The translations under genes and the position numbers were made by a program. Below the pieces are notes generated by a model. That model saw only the letters and a list, made by a program, of their open reading frames with translations, was not told the origin of the DNA and made no database searches. From Candidatus Sphingobacterium stercoripullorum (GTDB taxonomy: Bacteria; Bacteroidota; Bacteroidia; Sphingobacteriales; Sphingobacteriaceae): DNA of 7,303 bases. Numbering within the stretch: position 1 is the first letter of the stretch; each line of letters begins with the position of its first letter. The stretch spans positions 1 to 7,303 of the forward strand of contig DXEZ01000324.1 of the NCBI GenBank assembly GCA_019114715.1, written 5' to 3'. Positions 1 to 6,524 of this stretch are shown piece after piece.

Positions 1-14
1 CGCCACCTGTGGCG
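1..14. repeat. GC-rich palindrome at the window edge
   Basis: CGCCAC-CT-GTGGCG is a perfect inverted repeat, foldable as a 5-bp stem with a 4-nt loop. It starts 23 nt past the def stop on the minus strand and is cut by the window edge, so a longer stem is possible. It could be part of a terminator or lie in the start of the next gene. An ATG on the minus strand at 17-15 opens a frame of only five full codons before the edge, too little to call a gene. Confidence 0.3.
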
Positions 15-37
15 CATAAATCAAAATCGCGGAGTTA

Positions 38-592
38 TCATTTTATAGTCTTGACCTTATAGGAACAACGCGCCTTGCCCTTCAACATGGCCCCCAGCTT
101 TCCTTTAATCATCTGTTTGCGTAATGCAGACAAATGATCAATGAACATTTTTCCGTCCAAATGATCAAATTCATGCTGCATGACCCTTGCCAAATAGCCT
201 TCCACCCACTCGTCATGTTCTTTCAGCTCCTCATCCAAATAAGTCACATGAATACGGTCCGGACGTTTCACCGTTTCATGGATACCTGGCAAACTCAAAC
301 AACCTTCTTCCATGCTGACTTCTTCTCCACCCACTTCTAAAATATGAGGATTTATATAAGCCCGACGGAAATCCTTAAATTCGGGCAATTCATCAGACAT
401 CACATCCAGATCAATAGTTACGACACGAATAGGCAAACCAATTTGCGGAGCAGCCAGACCCACACCATCTGCACGATTCATGGTTTCAAACATATTTGCT
501 ATCAACTCTTTCAAATTAGGGTAATCCGGGGTAATATCCTCTGCTTCTTTACGCAACACCGGTTGTCCATACACATAAATAGGTAATATCAT
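38..592 (-). CDS. def: Peptide deformylase
   Basis: This enzyme removes the formyl group from the initiator methionine of nascent proteins in the cytoplasm. The 184-residue product has the normal length and all three family motifs: GVGLAAPQ at residues 43-50, EGCLS at 96-100 and QHEFDHLDG at 139-147. From the family, Cys98, His140 and His144 bind the metal and Glu141 is the catalytic base; all are present, so the enzyme should be active. The ATG start places MILPIYVYG at the N-terminus, where deformylases normally begin. It lies 23 nt downstream of ruvX on the same strand with no promoter seen between them, so the two are probably co-transcribed. The C-terminus is a Lys-rich tail. No oddity was seen. 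Confidence 0.97.
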   Translation of the reverse strand: MILPIYVYGQPVLRKEAEDITPDYPNLKELIANMFETMNRADGVGLAAPQIGLPIRVVTIDLDVMSDELPEFKDFRRAYINPHILEVGGEEVSMEEGCLSLPGIHETVKRPDRIHVTYLDEELKEHDEWVEGYLARVMQHEFDHLDGKMFIDHLSALRKQMIKGKLGAMLKGKARCSYKVKTIK

Positions 593-615
593 TTTTCTTA
601 ATCTGTTTTTATTTA

Positions 616-1035
616 TTAAATATATTTCTTCGACTCCAAATAGGACTGTAAGATTATCGTAGCACTGATTTCATCAACTAAAGCTTTATTCTGCCTATCT
701 TTTTTCTTCAAACCTCCATCCAACATGGCTTGGTGGGCCAATACGGACGTAAATCGCTCGTCAACAAACTCTATCGGTATATCCGGTAATTTTTTCCTTA
801 GTTGATTGACAAAAGGGACAATATTACGCATATTTTCCGACTCTTGATTATTCATTTGCTTGGGATGCCCTACAATGATGCGTTCCACAGGCTCTTTTTC
901 CACATATTTCAGAATAAAGTCCAGTAGTTGGTGTGTAGGGACAGTCGTTAACCCGTTTGCAATAATTTGCAAAACATCCGTCACAGCCACACCTGTGCGC
1001 TTTTTACCGTAATCTATCGCTAATATTCTACTCAT
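616..1035 (-). CDS. ruvX: Putative pre-16S rRNA nuclease / Holliday junction resolvase-like protein (YqgF/RuvX)
   Basis: This is a 139-residue RNase H-fold protein of the YqgF/RuvX family. In E. coli YqgF matures the 5' end of 16S rRNA; the Holliday-junction resolvase label is older and based on fold. Visible motifs are AIDYGKKRTGVA at residues 6-17 with acidic Asp8, IIVGHP at 53-58, FVDERFTS at 90-97 with Glu93, and KALVDEISA at 117-125 with Asp121. Asp8, Glu93 and Asp121 are the expected metal-binding triad. The start is fixed by the first beta strand (MSRILAIDYG), which leaves almost no room for an earlier start. It is the first gene of a ruvX-def unit. Confidence 0.95.
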   Translation of the reverse strand: MSRILAIDYGKKRTGVAVTDVLQIIANGLTTVPTHQLLDFILKYVEKEPVERIIVGHPKQMNNQESENMRNIVPFVNQLRKKLPDIPIEFVDERFTSVLAHQAMLDGGLKKKDRQNKALVDEISATIILQSYLESKKYI

Positions 1036-1043
1036 ATAGTTTG

Positions 1044-1051
1044 CAAAAATA
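1044..1051 (-). promoter_or_regulatory. Candidate -7 box for ruvX-def
   Basis: On the minus strand this reads TATTTTTG, a match to the Bacteroidota -7 consensus TAnnTTTG, followed by C. At the standard 19-bp spacing upstream the sequence is AAAA instead of TTTG, so the -33 box is missing or degenerate. Only 8 nt separate the box from the ruvX ATG, so a transcript from it would have almost no leader. Confidence 0.45.
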
Positions 1052-1144
1052 CAAATTTATTCCATACCTATTTTATATATAAAGATTAAAATATGCTTTT
1101 TCAACTGTTTTTTCAAAAGAAACGATTCATTTCGTTTAATTTTA

Positions 1145-1175
1145 TTTGCTATTTAAAAAATAGTACTTATTTTTG
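1145..1175 (+). promoter_or_regulatory. Strong Bacteroidota promoter for the 1241-4506 cluster
   Basis: TTTG at 1145-1148 is followed after exactly 19 bp by TATTTTTG at 1168-1175, a full match to the Bacteroidota TTTG-N19-TAnnTTTG promoter. Transcription should begin near 1180-1184, giving a leader of about 60 nt before the ATG at 1241. The spacer contains a palindrome, CTATTT-AAA-AAATAG (1149-1163), which could be an operator or simply A/T-rich symmetry. Confidence 0.8.
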
Positions 1176-1183
1176 CACCGAAT

Positions 1184-1210
1184 ATGTGGCTTAACGTAAG
1201 GGTCGCATAA
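1184..1210 (+). other. Possible 8-codon leader ORF
   Basis: An ATG at 1184, just downstream of the predicted transcription start, opens MWLNVRVA and ends with TAA at 1208-1210. A second ATG overlaps that stop (1210) and ends after three codons. The first ATG sits 9 nt after the -7 box, the same distance as ruvX from its own box. This may be chance in a short leader. Confidence 0.2.
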
Positions 1211-1240
1211 TGTTAAATTGAAACAAGTATTTGTTATAAA

Positions 1241-2479
1241 ATGAAAAATAAGAGCTCTTCAAAAGGAGTTTTATATAGATGTTTGTTGTATTGTATAGCT
1301 ATATTGTTGCTTGTTATGATTCCATTAAAAAGTTTCAGTCAATCAACAGGAGAATTAACAACAGATAGTCTTGTAAAAATGGGATTTGAAAATGTAAGAT
1401 GGACAGATACTCCTGAAGAAAGAGTTTATGTGGTTGAAAACAGTGCTTACAAAATTCAAGCGTTGGGTATTAGAAAGGCTGTAGATATCATACAGTCAAT
1501 GGGATTACCCAAGGATAAATCTTGTAAGTTGATTGTTACCAACTATAATATACCTCAGGTCTCACTGACCTATCAGCCTCTTGCCGGTGACACAACAGTG
1601 GTAAATGGTGAAGATTGGAAAGTCAGTTATGATATAGGTGACAGTTGGGACAAGGTGAAGAAAGAAAAGAAAAAGAACAGTTCGCTGTTTAAAGTAGATA
1701 TATTGGTATATCCGCAGCTATACTTTAAGAACTATATCATTACACAGATATATCAGGCTTTATTAGAGTTTAGCCCGGCGGTAGAGGTGTCGCTTTGGCC
1801 AGGAATGAAATTTACCGGACAGATTGTATTTCCTGTATACAATGATGGATATGGAGAAACAGCCGGAAAAATTCATCCAGGATATTTGACATTAGCACAA
1901 AAATTTAGATTACCATATAATATACAAAGTACAGTAACTATTGGTATGTTTGATTATAATACATATGGTGCAGATTTAAATTTGTTTTATCCGTTTAAAG
2001 ACGAACGTTTTTCTTTGGAAGGAAGAATTGGCTATGTTGGATTCGGATATTGGCATGGTTTTAAATTTCGCTATAATGATAAATACACTACTTATTGGTC
2101 TGTAGGGGGAAACTTTTATTGGCCAAGGTATAATACACAGTTTAAATTGAGAGCTGAACAATATTTATTAAAAGAAAAAGGGGTAAGATTTGAAATGATC
2201 AGACACTTCCGCTATGCCAGTATAGGTTTCTACGCTGTAAAAGCAGAACATGCTAATAGTAATGGAGGGTTTAAATTCATCGTCGCATTACCACCTTATA
2301 AATATAAAAGACATAAATATATACCAAGGGTTTCTACCTCATTGGGTACGGGTATAACATATAATGCAGGAAATGAAAAATATTATTATAAAATGCCATA
2401 TAGTAATGCAAGTGACAATATAATGCAACAAAATAGTTTTAATCCATATTTTATTAAATCAGAATTATTAAATTTTTAA
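1241..2479 (+). CDS. YjbH-like outer-membrane beta-barrel protein
   Basis: The product has 412 residues. Residues 1-34 look like a signal peptide: a basic start, a long hydrophobic run at 15-28, and a cleavage region around SFSQS. The mature part starts with a small mixed alpha/beta region (about 40-150), ending in a Lys-rich stretch at 138-145, and continues as an aromatic-rich alternating pattern typical of outer-membrane beta strands (about 155-370). Segments such as VEVSLWPGMKFTGQIVFPVY, GRIGYVGFGYWHG and FKLRAEQYLLKEKG recall the YjbH family, linked in enterobacteria to an exopolysaccharide operon. That assignment is from memory of the family pattern. An in-frame TAA at 1214-1216 blocks any longer start. 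It is the first gene after a strong promoter, and the next gene starts 10 nt after its stop. Arg codons are mostly AGA/AGG (12 of 15), unlike the ompA-like gene downstream. Confidence 0.8.
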   Translation: MKNKSSSKGVLYRCLLYCIAILLLVMIPLKSFSQSTGELTTDSLVKMGFENVRWTDTPEERVYVVENSAYKIQALGIRKAVDIIQSMGLPKDKSCKLIVTNYNIPQVSLTYQPLAGDTTVVNGEDWKVSYDIGDSWDKVKKEKKKNSSLFKVDILVYPQLYFKNYIITQIYQALLEFSPAVEVSLWPGMKFTGQIVFPVYNDGYGETAGKIHPGYLTLAQKFRLPYNIQSTVTIGMFDYNTYGADLNLFYPFKDERFSLEGRIGYVGFGYWHGFKFRYNDKYTTYWSVGGNFYWPRYNTQFKLRAEQYLLKEKGVRFEMIRHFRYASIGFYAVKAEHANSNGGFKFIVALPPYKYKRHKYIPRVSTSLGTGITYNAGNEKYYYKMPYSNASDNIMQQNSFNPYFIKSELLNF

Positions 2480-2489
2480 TTTTATTGAG

Positions 2490-3377
2490 ATGAAAAAGAA
2501 AAGTTTTTTGAGCGGTATTGGTGCTAAATTAGCATTAGCTGCAGTGGCTTTAACAACAGTAGTGTTTACAAGCTGCGAAAAAGAAGAATTTAATGTAGAA
2601 CCGGTAGAACTTCCTAATGCAAGTGCAACTGTTGTTGTAACTGTTTATGATTTAGCTACTGGTAATATTATTAGTGATTTATCAAAGACTGAAACTATTA
2701 CAGCCGCTTCTGATGGTACTATTGCTGCAACAACCAAAACATATGAAGCTTCTAAAGAAGGTTATTTTTCAGGTTCAGTAACAGTTTCTATTCCTGCTTT
2801 AGCTAAAGGACAGTATGCTTATATTCCTGCTAATATTTATTTGCAATCATATTTGTCTGCTGCCAAAGATCCTGTCATAACAGAAGATCCTGAAACTACC
2901 ATCATTGTAGATGAACCTTTGAAAGTAACTTCTTACACCAACACTGAGGAAAAAGCTATAGATAAAAACTTGAGCCTCACTGTTAAAGCAGGACAACGTA
3001 TTACGAATATAGACGAAGTGAAAAACTATATTGAATCAATAGCTCCTTCTGCTAGAAATATGTCTTCAGCTGAAGTCAACAAAGTATTAAACGCTTTAGT
3101 GAATTCATATAATTCGGGAATTCAAAATACAACAATAGAACGTTCTTATTCTATTCCTGCATTAAGCATATTTACTGTATCTCCCAAAGCAACTTCAACA
3201 ACTACAACTTGTACTATTACTACAACAGTTGACGGAAAAGCATATTCTATACCTAGCGTTATCATTGAAAAAGTAGGTACATTTGTTCCAGAACCTACTA
3301 CAGAATCTATTGATCACGGTCACGGACACGGTCATGGAGATAACGGCAACGCAGGTGGTGGTGCAGGTGGAAGATAA
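2490..3377 (+). CDS. Surface-type lipoprotein, DUF3869-like, with His-Gly tail
   Basis: This is a 295-residue predicted lipoprotein. Residues 1-28 form a signal sequence ending in a lipobox-like VFTSC, so Cys29 should be lipidated. The next residues, EKEEF, resemble the Lys-acidic-acidic export signal that sends Bacteroidota lipoproteins to the cell surface. The mature part begins with a beta-sandwich-like region with YDLATG at 53-58 (about 45-120). It continues with a linker and a second region rich in Thr, Ser and Val up to about 265. The N-terminal region resembles the Bacteroides family DUF3869, of unknown function; I recall this from memory and could not check it. The C-terminus has four HG repeats (276-283) followed by a Gly-rich end, which suggests metal binding or a flexible surface tail. 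It starts 10 nt after the upstream YjbH-like gene, so the two are almost certainly co-expressed. Confidence 0.8.
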   Translation: MKKKSFLSGIGAKLALAAVALTTVVFTSCEKEEFNVEPVELPNASATVVVTVYDLATGNIISDLSKTETITAASDGTIAATTKTYEASKEGYFSGSVTVSIPALAKGQYAYIPANIYLQSYLSAAKDPVITEDPETTIIVDEPLKVTSYTNTEEKAIDKNLSLTVKAGQRITNIDEVKNYIESIAPSARNMSSAEVNKVLNALVNSYNSGIQNTTIERSYSIPALSIFTVSPKATSTTTTCTITTTVDGKAYSIPSVIIEKVGTFVPEPTTESIDHGHGHGHGDNGNAGGGAGGR

Positions 3378-3432
3378 TAATTAATCATCTATCGGTTATT
3401 TGTTCAGTTATTCACCAAAAAATATAATAAAA

Positions 3433-4506
3433 ATGAAATATAAATTCTTAACACTGTCACTTTTGTTGGCAGGAGCTTGTGCAACTACGGTTATGGCACA
3501 AGATACTAATTATTATACTCCGAAATGGAGCGATAACATCTTCGTCAGTGTAGGTGGAGGTATCCACGCTATTGAAAACGATGGTTTCAATAAGCTGGCT
3601 CCTCACTTCAGCATCTCTTTGGGTAAGTTAATTACTCCCACATGGGGGATACGTGGTCAGGTAAATGGTATCACACAACACTTGTGTTTGGATAACAGTT
3701 ACTACGAACACAACAAGAACTACGTAGGAGCTAACATTGACGCTATGGTAAACTTGTCAACTCTGTTTGCAGGTGCTAATCCTAGCCGTTTTTTTGAAGT
3801 ATATGGTTTTGCTGGTCCTATGCTTTCCGTAGCTAAGTCACAGAACGTAACAATCAAGAATGATGGAACAATGGTTCCCGAAGGTGAAAGCAAAGCAAGA
3901 GCACGTATTGGTGCATCCGCCGGTGTAGGCTTGAAGTTCAACATTAACAAATATTGGGCTATCGATGTTGAAGCTCGCGGCGCCATCGCTCCTTCTATCT
4001 TTGGTAATATCAGTAGCCACCGTAAAGCTGAAGGAACAGGTATGTTGACAGCTGGTGTCAGCTACATCTTTGGTGGCAAGAAGTTTGCTAAAGTTGAAGA
4101 CCGTGTAGTAGAAAAAGAAGTGATCAAGGAAGTGATCCGCGAAGTTCCGAAAGAAGTAGTTAAGGAAGTGATTAAAGAAGTTCCTAGCGCTGCAGAAGTT
4201 GCTATCTTCTTCAAGATCGGTAAAGCAAAGATCAGTCCGGAAGGTATGGTTAATGTACAGTTAATGGCTAAAGCAATCAAAGCTAATCCTAACGCTAAGT
4301 ACAAAATTGCAGGTTTCGCTGATAAAGCTACAGGATCTGCTTCATTCAACCAGACTTTGTCTGAAAAACGTGCTCAGGCTGTTTACGATGCATTGGTTGC
4401 AGAAGGCGTAAAAGAAAGCCAGCTTGAAAAAGTTGCTATGGGTGGAACAGATAACATGTTTGGTAAGAACTATTTGAACCGCGTAGTTATCTTGGAAGTA
4501 AAATAA
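3433..4506 (+). CDS. OmpA-family outer-membrane protein
   Basis: The 357-residue product should tether the outer membrane to peptidoglycan. A signal peptide ends at about VMA-QD (residues 22-23). Residues 30-215 form an OmpA-like beta-barrel. Residues 227-250 are six tandem four-residue units of the form xKEV or xREV. Residues 255-357 are the OmpA C-terminal domain, with GFADKATG and NQTLSEKRAQAV. Asp297 and Arg313 match the pair that binds diaminopimelate in the OmpA family. The start is ATG at 3433. A TTG at 3400 is also in frame, but it would put 11 extra residues before a normal signal peptide. It lies 55 nt after the lipoprotein gene with no clear promoter between. Arg codons are CGN in 9 of 10 cases, as expected for a highly expressed gene. 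Confidence 0.92.
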   Translation: MKYKFLTLSLLLAGACATTVMAQDTNYYTPKWSDNIFVSVGGGIHAIENDGFNKLAPHFSISLGKLITPTWGIRGQVNGITQHLCLDNSYYEHNKNYVGANIDAMVNLSTLFAGANPSRFFEVYGFAGPMLSVAKSQNVTIKNDGTMVPEGESKARARIGASAGVGLKFNINKYWAIDVEARGAIAPSIFGNISSHRKAEGTGMLTAGVSYIFGGKKFAKVEDRVVEKEVIKEVIREVPKEVVKEVIKEVPSAAEVAIFFKIGKAKISPEGMVNVQLMAKAIKANPNAKYKIAGFADKATGSASFNQTLSEKRAQAVYDALVAEGVKESQLEKVAMGGTDNMFGKNYLNRVVILEVK

Positions 4507-4542
4507 TCATTGATACCTGATAAAACTCTGATAGATTAAAGA

Positions 4543-4580
4543 AGGGAGTATCGTAACAAACGATGCTCCCTCTTTTTCTT
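4543..4580 (+). terminator. Rho-independent terminator after the OmpA-family gene
   Basis: GGGAGTATCG at 4544-4553 pairs with CGATGCTCCC at 4561-4570 (10 bp, one T-G wobble) around a 7-nt loop, followed by the pyrimidine tract TCTTTTTCTT. It begins 37 nt past the ompA-like stop. The opposite strand also ends in a T-rich run, so it may work weakly for the convergent gene. Confidence 0.9.
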
Positions 4581-4647
4581 CAACTGCTTTTTTGATCACA
4601 TAAGCAGCAACAGCAAATAAATCATATAACAAGAATCTACAGATCTT

Positions 4648-4715
4648 GGCTATACAATTCTGGAAACTTGAGGTAGTATTTACCGAATCTTGTAACAAGA
4701 TATCGGGCTATACAA
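4648..4715 (+). repeat. Direct repeat GGCTATACAA, two copies
   Basis: The two copies are at 4648-4657 and 4706-4715, 58 bp apart start to start. Similarity extends upstream as AGATCTT versus AGATATCG. The 15-bp palindrome ATCTTG-TAA-CAAGAT (4687-4701) lies just before the second copy. This may be an old local duplication. Confidence 0.5.
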
Positions 4716-4731
4716 GCAAAAAACTGATACA

Positions 4732-4795
4732 TAAAAACAACAGGACGTATTTAGAAAAGAACAAGAGCTTTTTTAAATACATCCTGTTGTTTTTA
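4732..4795 (-). terminator. Long near-perfect hairpin, probable terminator of the PCMD gene
   Basis: Positions 4732-4759 pair with 4768-4795 (28 positions) around an 8-nt loop. There is one C-A mismatch (4746/4781) and one G-T pair (4754/4773), and each of these becomes the other kind on the opposite strand. The outer arm is T-rich on either strand. It starts about 92 nt past the minus-strand PCMD stop, so termination is plausible in both directions. The overlapping repeat GAGCTTTTTTAAA (4765-4777) with its complement (4792-4804) forms a competing 13-bp stem. Confidence 0.6.
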
Positions 4796-4887
4796 AAAAA
4801 GCTCAAGACGATTTTAAAATATTCTATCGTATAGTGACACAGACTAATATATAAGCAACATTATACAAACAAAAGCATTTACTATCC

Positions 4888-5847
4888 TCAATAGACCAGC
4901 TTCACATTGTCAACCCAAAGTGTATTTCCAGGAGAACCGATAAAAGCCCCCCCATGACTGGACGAAAATTGCAGTATCATGTGCGTAGGATTTTCATTGG
5001 CCTCCGCCCATCCTATTTCTTTAATCAAGACACTTTCTCCCTTACTATTTCTAGTATAATCCCTCTCTCTCAACCCCATTGTTTCATGATTATAAGACGG
5101 ATGCTTGGTTATATCACCATACAGCACTTCATAAGTAGCACCATTTACCCAACCATCCGAATCCTTATCATATTTCATCACCATAGTTCCTACCCTCTTC
5201 GCCGTAATATTTCCTTCAGCGTCCTCCATACGTTTTTGCAAAAAGAAAACAGTTATCGCACAATCCTGCCCTGCCACCTGACCTTTCTTGCTGAAACCTG
5301 TCAACCGGATACGATCTTTCTCACCAGACATCTTTACCTTATAATCATAACGGACAGCTTTGGGACGTTGAGTAAAAGGAACTCCCCAGTTCATGTTCTT
5401 CTCAGCATTCTTAGTTCCTGTTATAGGCTCCAGCATATCACCTAAATAAATGGATCCGGCTGCCAATACAGTAATATTCACCATCCCCAATACTTTGACG
5501 CTCTCTATATGCGTTTCCAGGCGAGCACAATATCCATTGTCCCGTTTGTCTCTATAAACAGAATTATTTGTTTTAACAATGCCCACTACCTTAGCCATCA
5601 CATTAGAGGTTCCCCAAGGAGACCCTCCCATATTTTTATAAGGTTTGTTACCATCTATTTCCTTTGTAGGACCTATCTCATAAAGAAGTTTGGTATTGCC
5701 GCCTATAACACCGGACTCATGAACCTTACGGATTATCCACTGATCCATATCTCCGTATTTTATAGGCACCACCTTTTCCTGGGCAAAGCCATACAGCGGT
5801 GCTATAGCCAAAAGAGCAATGACCGATAATCTGCCATAATATTTCAT
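4888..5847 (-). CDS. Secreted PCMD-domain protein
   Basis: The 319-residue product carries a type I signal peptide (residues 1-22, cleavage after GFA). There is no lipobox, so a periplasmic or exported location is expected. The mature part is a single Gly-rich all-beta domain. Its C-terminal segment, with SSSHGGAFIGSPGNTLWVDN at 295-314, is characteristic of the PCMD family (putative carbohydrate metabolism domain) of Bacteroidetes. That name reflects genomic association, and no enzyme activity is established as far as I know. Cys107 and Cys196 are the only cysteines in the mature protein. It has its own promoter (-7 box at 5879-5886) and no co-directional neighbour close downstream, so it is probably transcribed alone. 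No glycoside hydrolase or SusC/D gene is visible nearby, so its substrate cannot be guessed. Confidence 0.8.
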   Translation of the reverse strand: MKYYGRLSVIALLAIAPLYGFAQEKVVPIKYGDMDQWIIRKVHESGVIGGNTKLLYEIGPTKEIDGNKPYKNMGGSPWGTSNVMAKVVGIVKTNNSVYRDKRDNGYCARLETHIESVKVLGMVNITVLAAGSIYLGDMLEPITGTKNAEKNMNWGVPFTQRPKAVRYDYKVKMSGEKDRIRLTGFSKKGQVAGQDCAITVFFLQKRMEDAEGNITAKRVGTMVMKYDKDSDGWVNGATYEVLYGDITKHPSYNHETMGLRERDYTRNSKGESVLIKEIGWAEANENPTHMILQFSSSHGGAFIGSPGNTLWVDNVKLVY

Positions 5848-5878
5848 ACCCTTAGTTTTTATTGTTGTTTAGAACCGA

Positions 5879-5909
5879 CAAAGCTATAAAAAAAAGCGGC
5901 AACTTCACA
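5879..5909 (-). promoter_or_regulatory. Promoter of the PCMD gene
   Basis: On the minus strand TAGCTTTG (5886-5879) matches the TAnnTTTG -7 box. Exactly 19 bp upstream is TGTG (5909-5906), one mismatch from TTTG. The predicted leader is about 25 nt. The -33 box and spacer lie inside the terminator hairpin of the upstream SPOR gene. Confidence 0.7.
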
Positions 5910-5921
5910 GTTGCCACTTTT
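5888..5921 (-). terminator. Rho-independent terminator of the SPOR gene
   Basis: On the minus strand a 13-bp stem (5921-5909 with 5904-5892), containing one T-G wobble, encloses a 4-nt loop and runs into eight T residues (5895-5888). It begins about 51 nt past the SPOR stop. The wobble becomes a C-A mismatch on the plus strand, which fits minus-strand function. Confidence 0.88.
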
Positions 5922-5972
5922 AATAAAGAAAAATAGACTATATTTTCTTCTTAATTTACCAAAAAGAAGTCA

Positions 5973-6470
5973 TTAATATACTCTATATAGTAACCATGCC
6001 TTCTGGAAATCGTCACGGTTAGGATATTTTGCCTTAAACTCCTCCTTTGCCTGAGTAGCCTGCGCACGGTCATCATATGAAGATGCTATAACGCGATACA
6101 TATTTCTTTCAGCATTATAAACCACTTTGGCATTATAACCTTGACCATCCAAATATTGTTTCAAACCTTCTGCATTCGCTTTCACACCAAAGCTACCACA
6201 TACTACGCTATATGCTTTTAAGCCGTCACCTGAAACCAATTCTACTTTCTCTTCGCGAACCGGACCGGCAACAGGAGCAGTTGTCACAGGGGCAGATACT
6301 ACCGGAGCAGCTTCAACCGGAGTTGCTTCTACCTGATCAGCAGGAGCTTCAGCCAATTCCTGTTGTTTTGCTTTTTCATAAGCCTTCTTGTAAGCACTTT
6401 CGCTAGATTTACATGAGGAAAATGCCAAGGCTACGCACAATCCCATACCCAACACAACTAATTTTTTCAT
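5973..6470 (-). CDS. SPOR-domain lipoprotein
   Basis: The 165-residue product has a lipoprotein signal (residues 1-19) with lipobox FSSC, so Cys20 should be lipidated. KSSES follows, without a run of acidic residues, so it may face the periplasm instead of the cell surface. Residues 24-40 are charged and helical, 41-72 form a Pro/Ala/Val-rich linker, and about 85-165 form a SPOR domain (AYSVVCGSFGVKANAEGLKQ, then NMYRVIASSYDD). SPOR domains bind peptidoglycan strands stripped of stem peptides, typically at division sites, so a role in cell-wall remodelling or division is likely. It has its own promoter and terminator and so is monocistronic. Confidence 0.9.
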   Translation of the reverse strand: MKKLVVLGMGLCVALAFSSCKSSESAYKKAYEKAKQQELAEAPADQVEATPVEAAPVVSAPVTTAPVAGPVREEKVELVSGDGLKAYSVVCGSFGVKANAEGLKQYLDGQGYNAKVVYNAERNMYRVIASSYDDRAQATQAKEEFKAKYPNRDDFQKAWLLYRVY

Positions 6471-6524
6471 GATTACTCAATCTTTTATAAATTAATACTC
6501 TAGTTTAATTCCATTATATTGGTG

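Larger units (their letters stand above)
4581..4887. other. Convergent intergenic gap rich in inverted repeats
   Basis: This gap of about 300 bp lies between the OmpA terminator and the 3' end of the PCMD gene. No open frame here looks coding. It holds several hairpins and repeats: CTGCTT/AAGCAG (4584-4607), ATCTTG-TAA-CAAGAT (4687-4701), a direct repeat GGCTATACAA (4648-4657 and 4706-4715), a large hairpin (4732-4795), and ACGAT/ATCGT (4808-4830). It could be terminator sequence, a decayed element or a small RNA; the sequence does not decide between them. Confidence 0.6.

Noticed and set aside
1..37. Start of another gene downstream of def
   Set aside because: Only a handful of codons fit before the window edge, and the best ATG lies next to a palindrome, so no product can be supported.
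1042..1177. 10-bp inverted repeat TGCAAAAATA / TATTTTTGCA flanking the divergent promoters, as in an invertible promoter
   Set aside because: The two arms are simply the -7 boxes of two divergent promoters. There is no invertase gene nearby, and arms this short do not suggest inversion.
3400..3432. Extended start of the OmpA-family gene at TTG 3400
   Set aside because: It would place 11 residues, including a Pro and polar residues, before a complete signal peptide. The ATG at 3433 gives a standard N-terminus.
4507..4834. Short open frames in the gap (63 codons minus strand, 62 codons plus strand)
   Set aside because: Both start at TTG. One reads straight through the OmpA terminator and the other through the large hairpin. 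Neither has a recognisable motif or promoter.
4954..5445. 163-codon open frame opposite the PCMD gene
   Set aside because: It is wholly antisense to a well-supported gene, with no promoter and no recognisable domain, as expected for a shadow frame.
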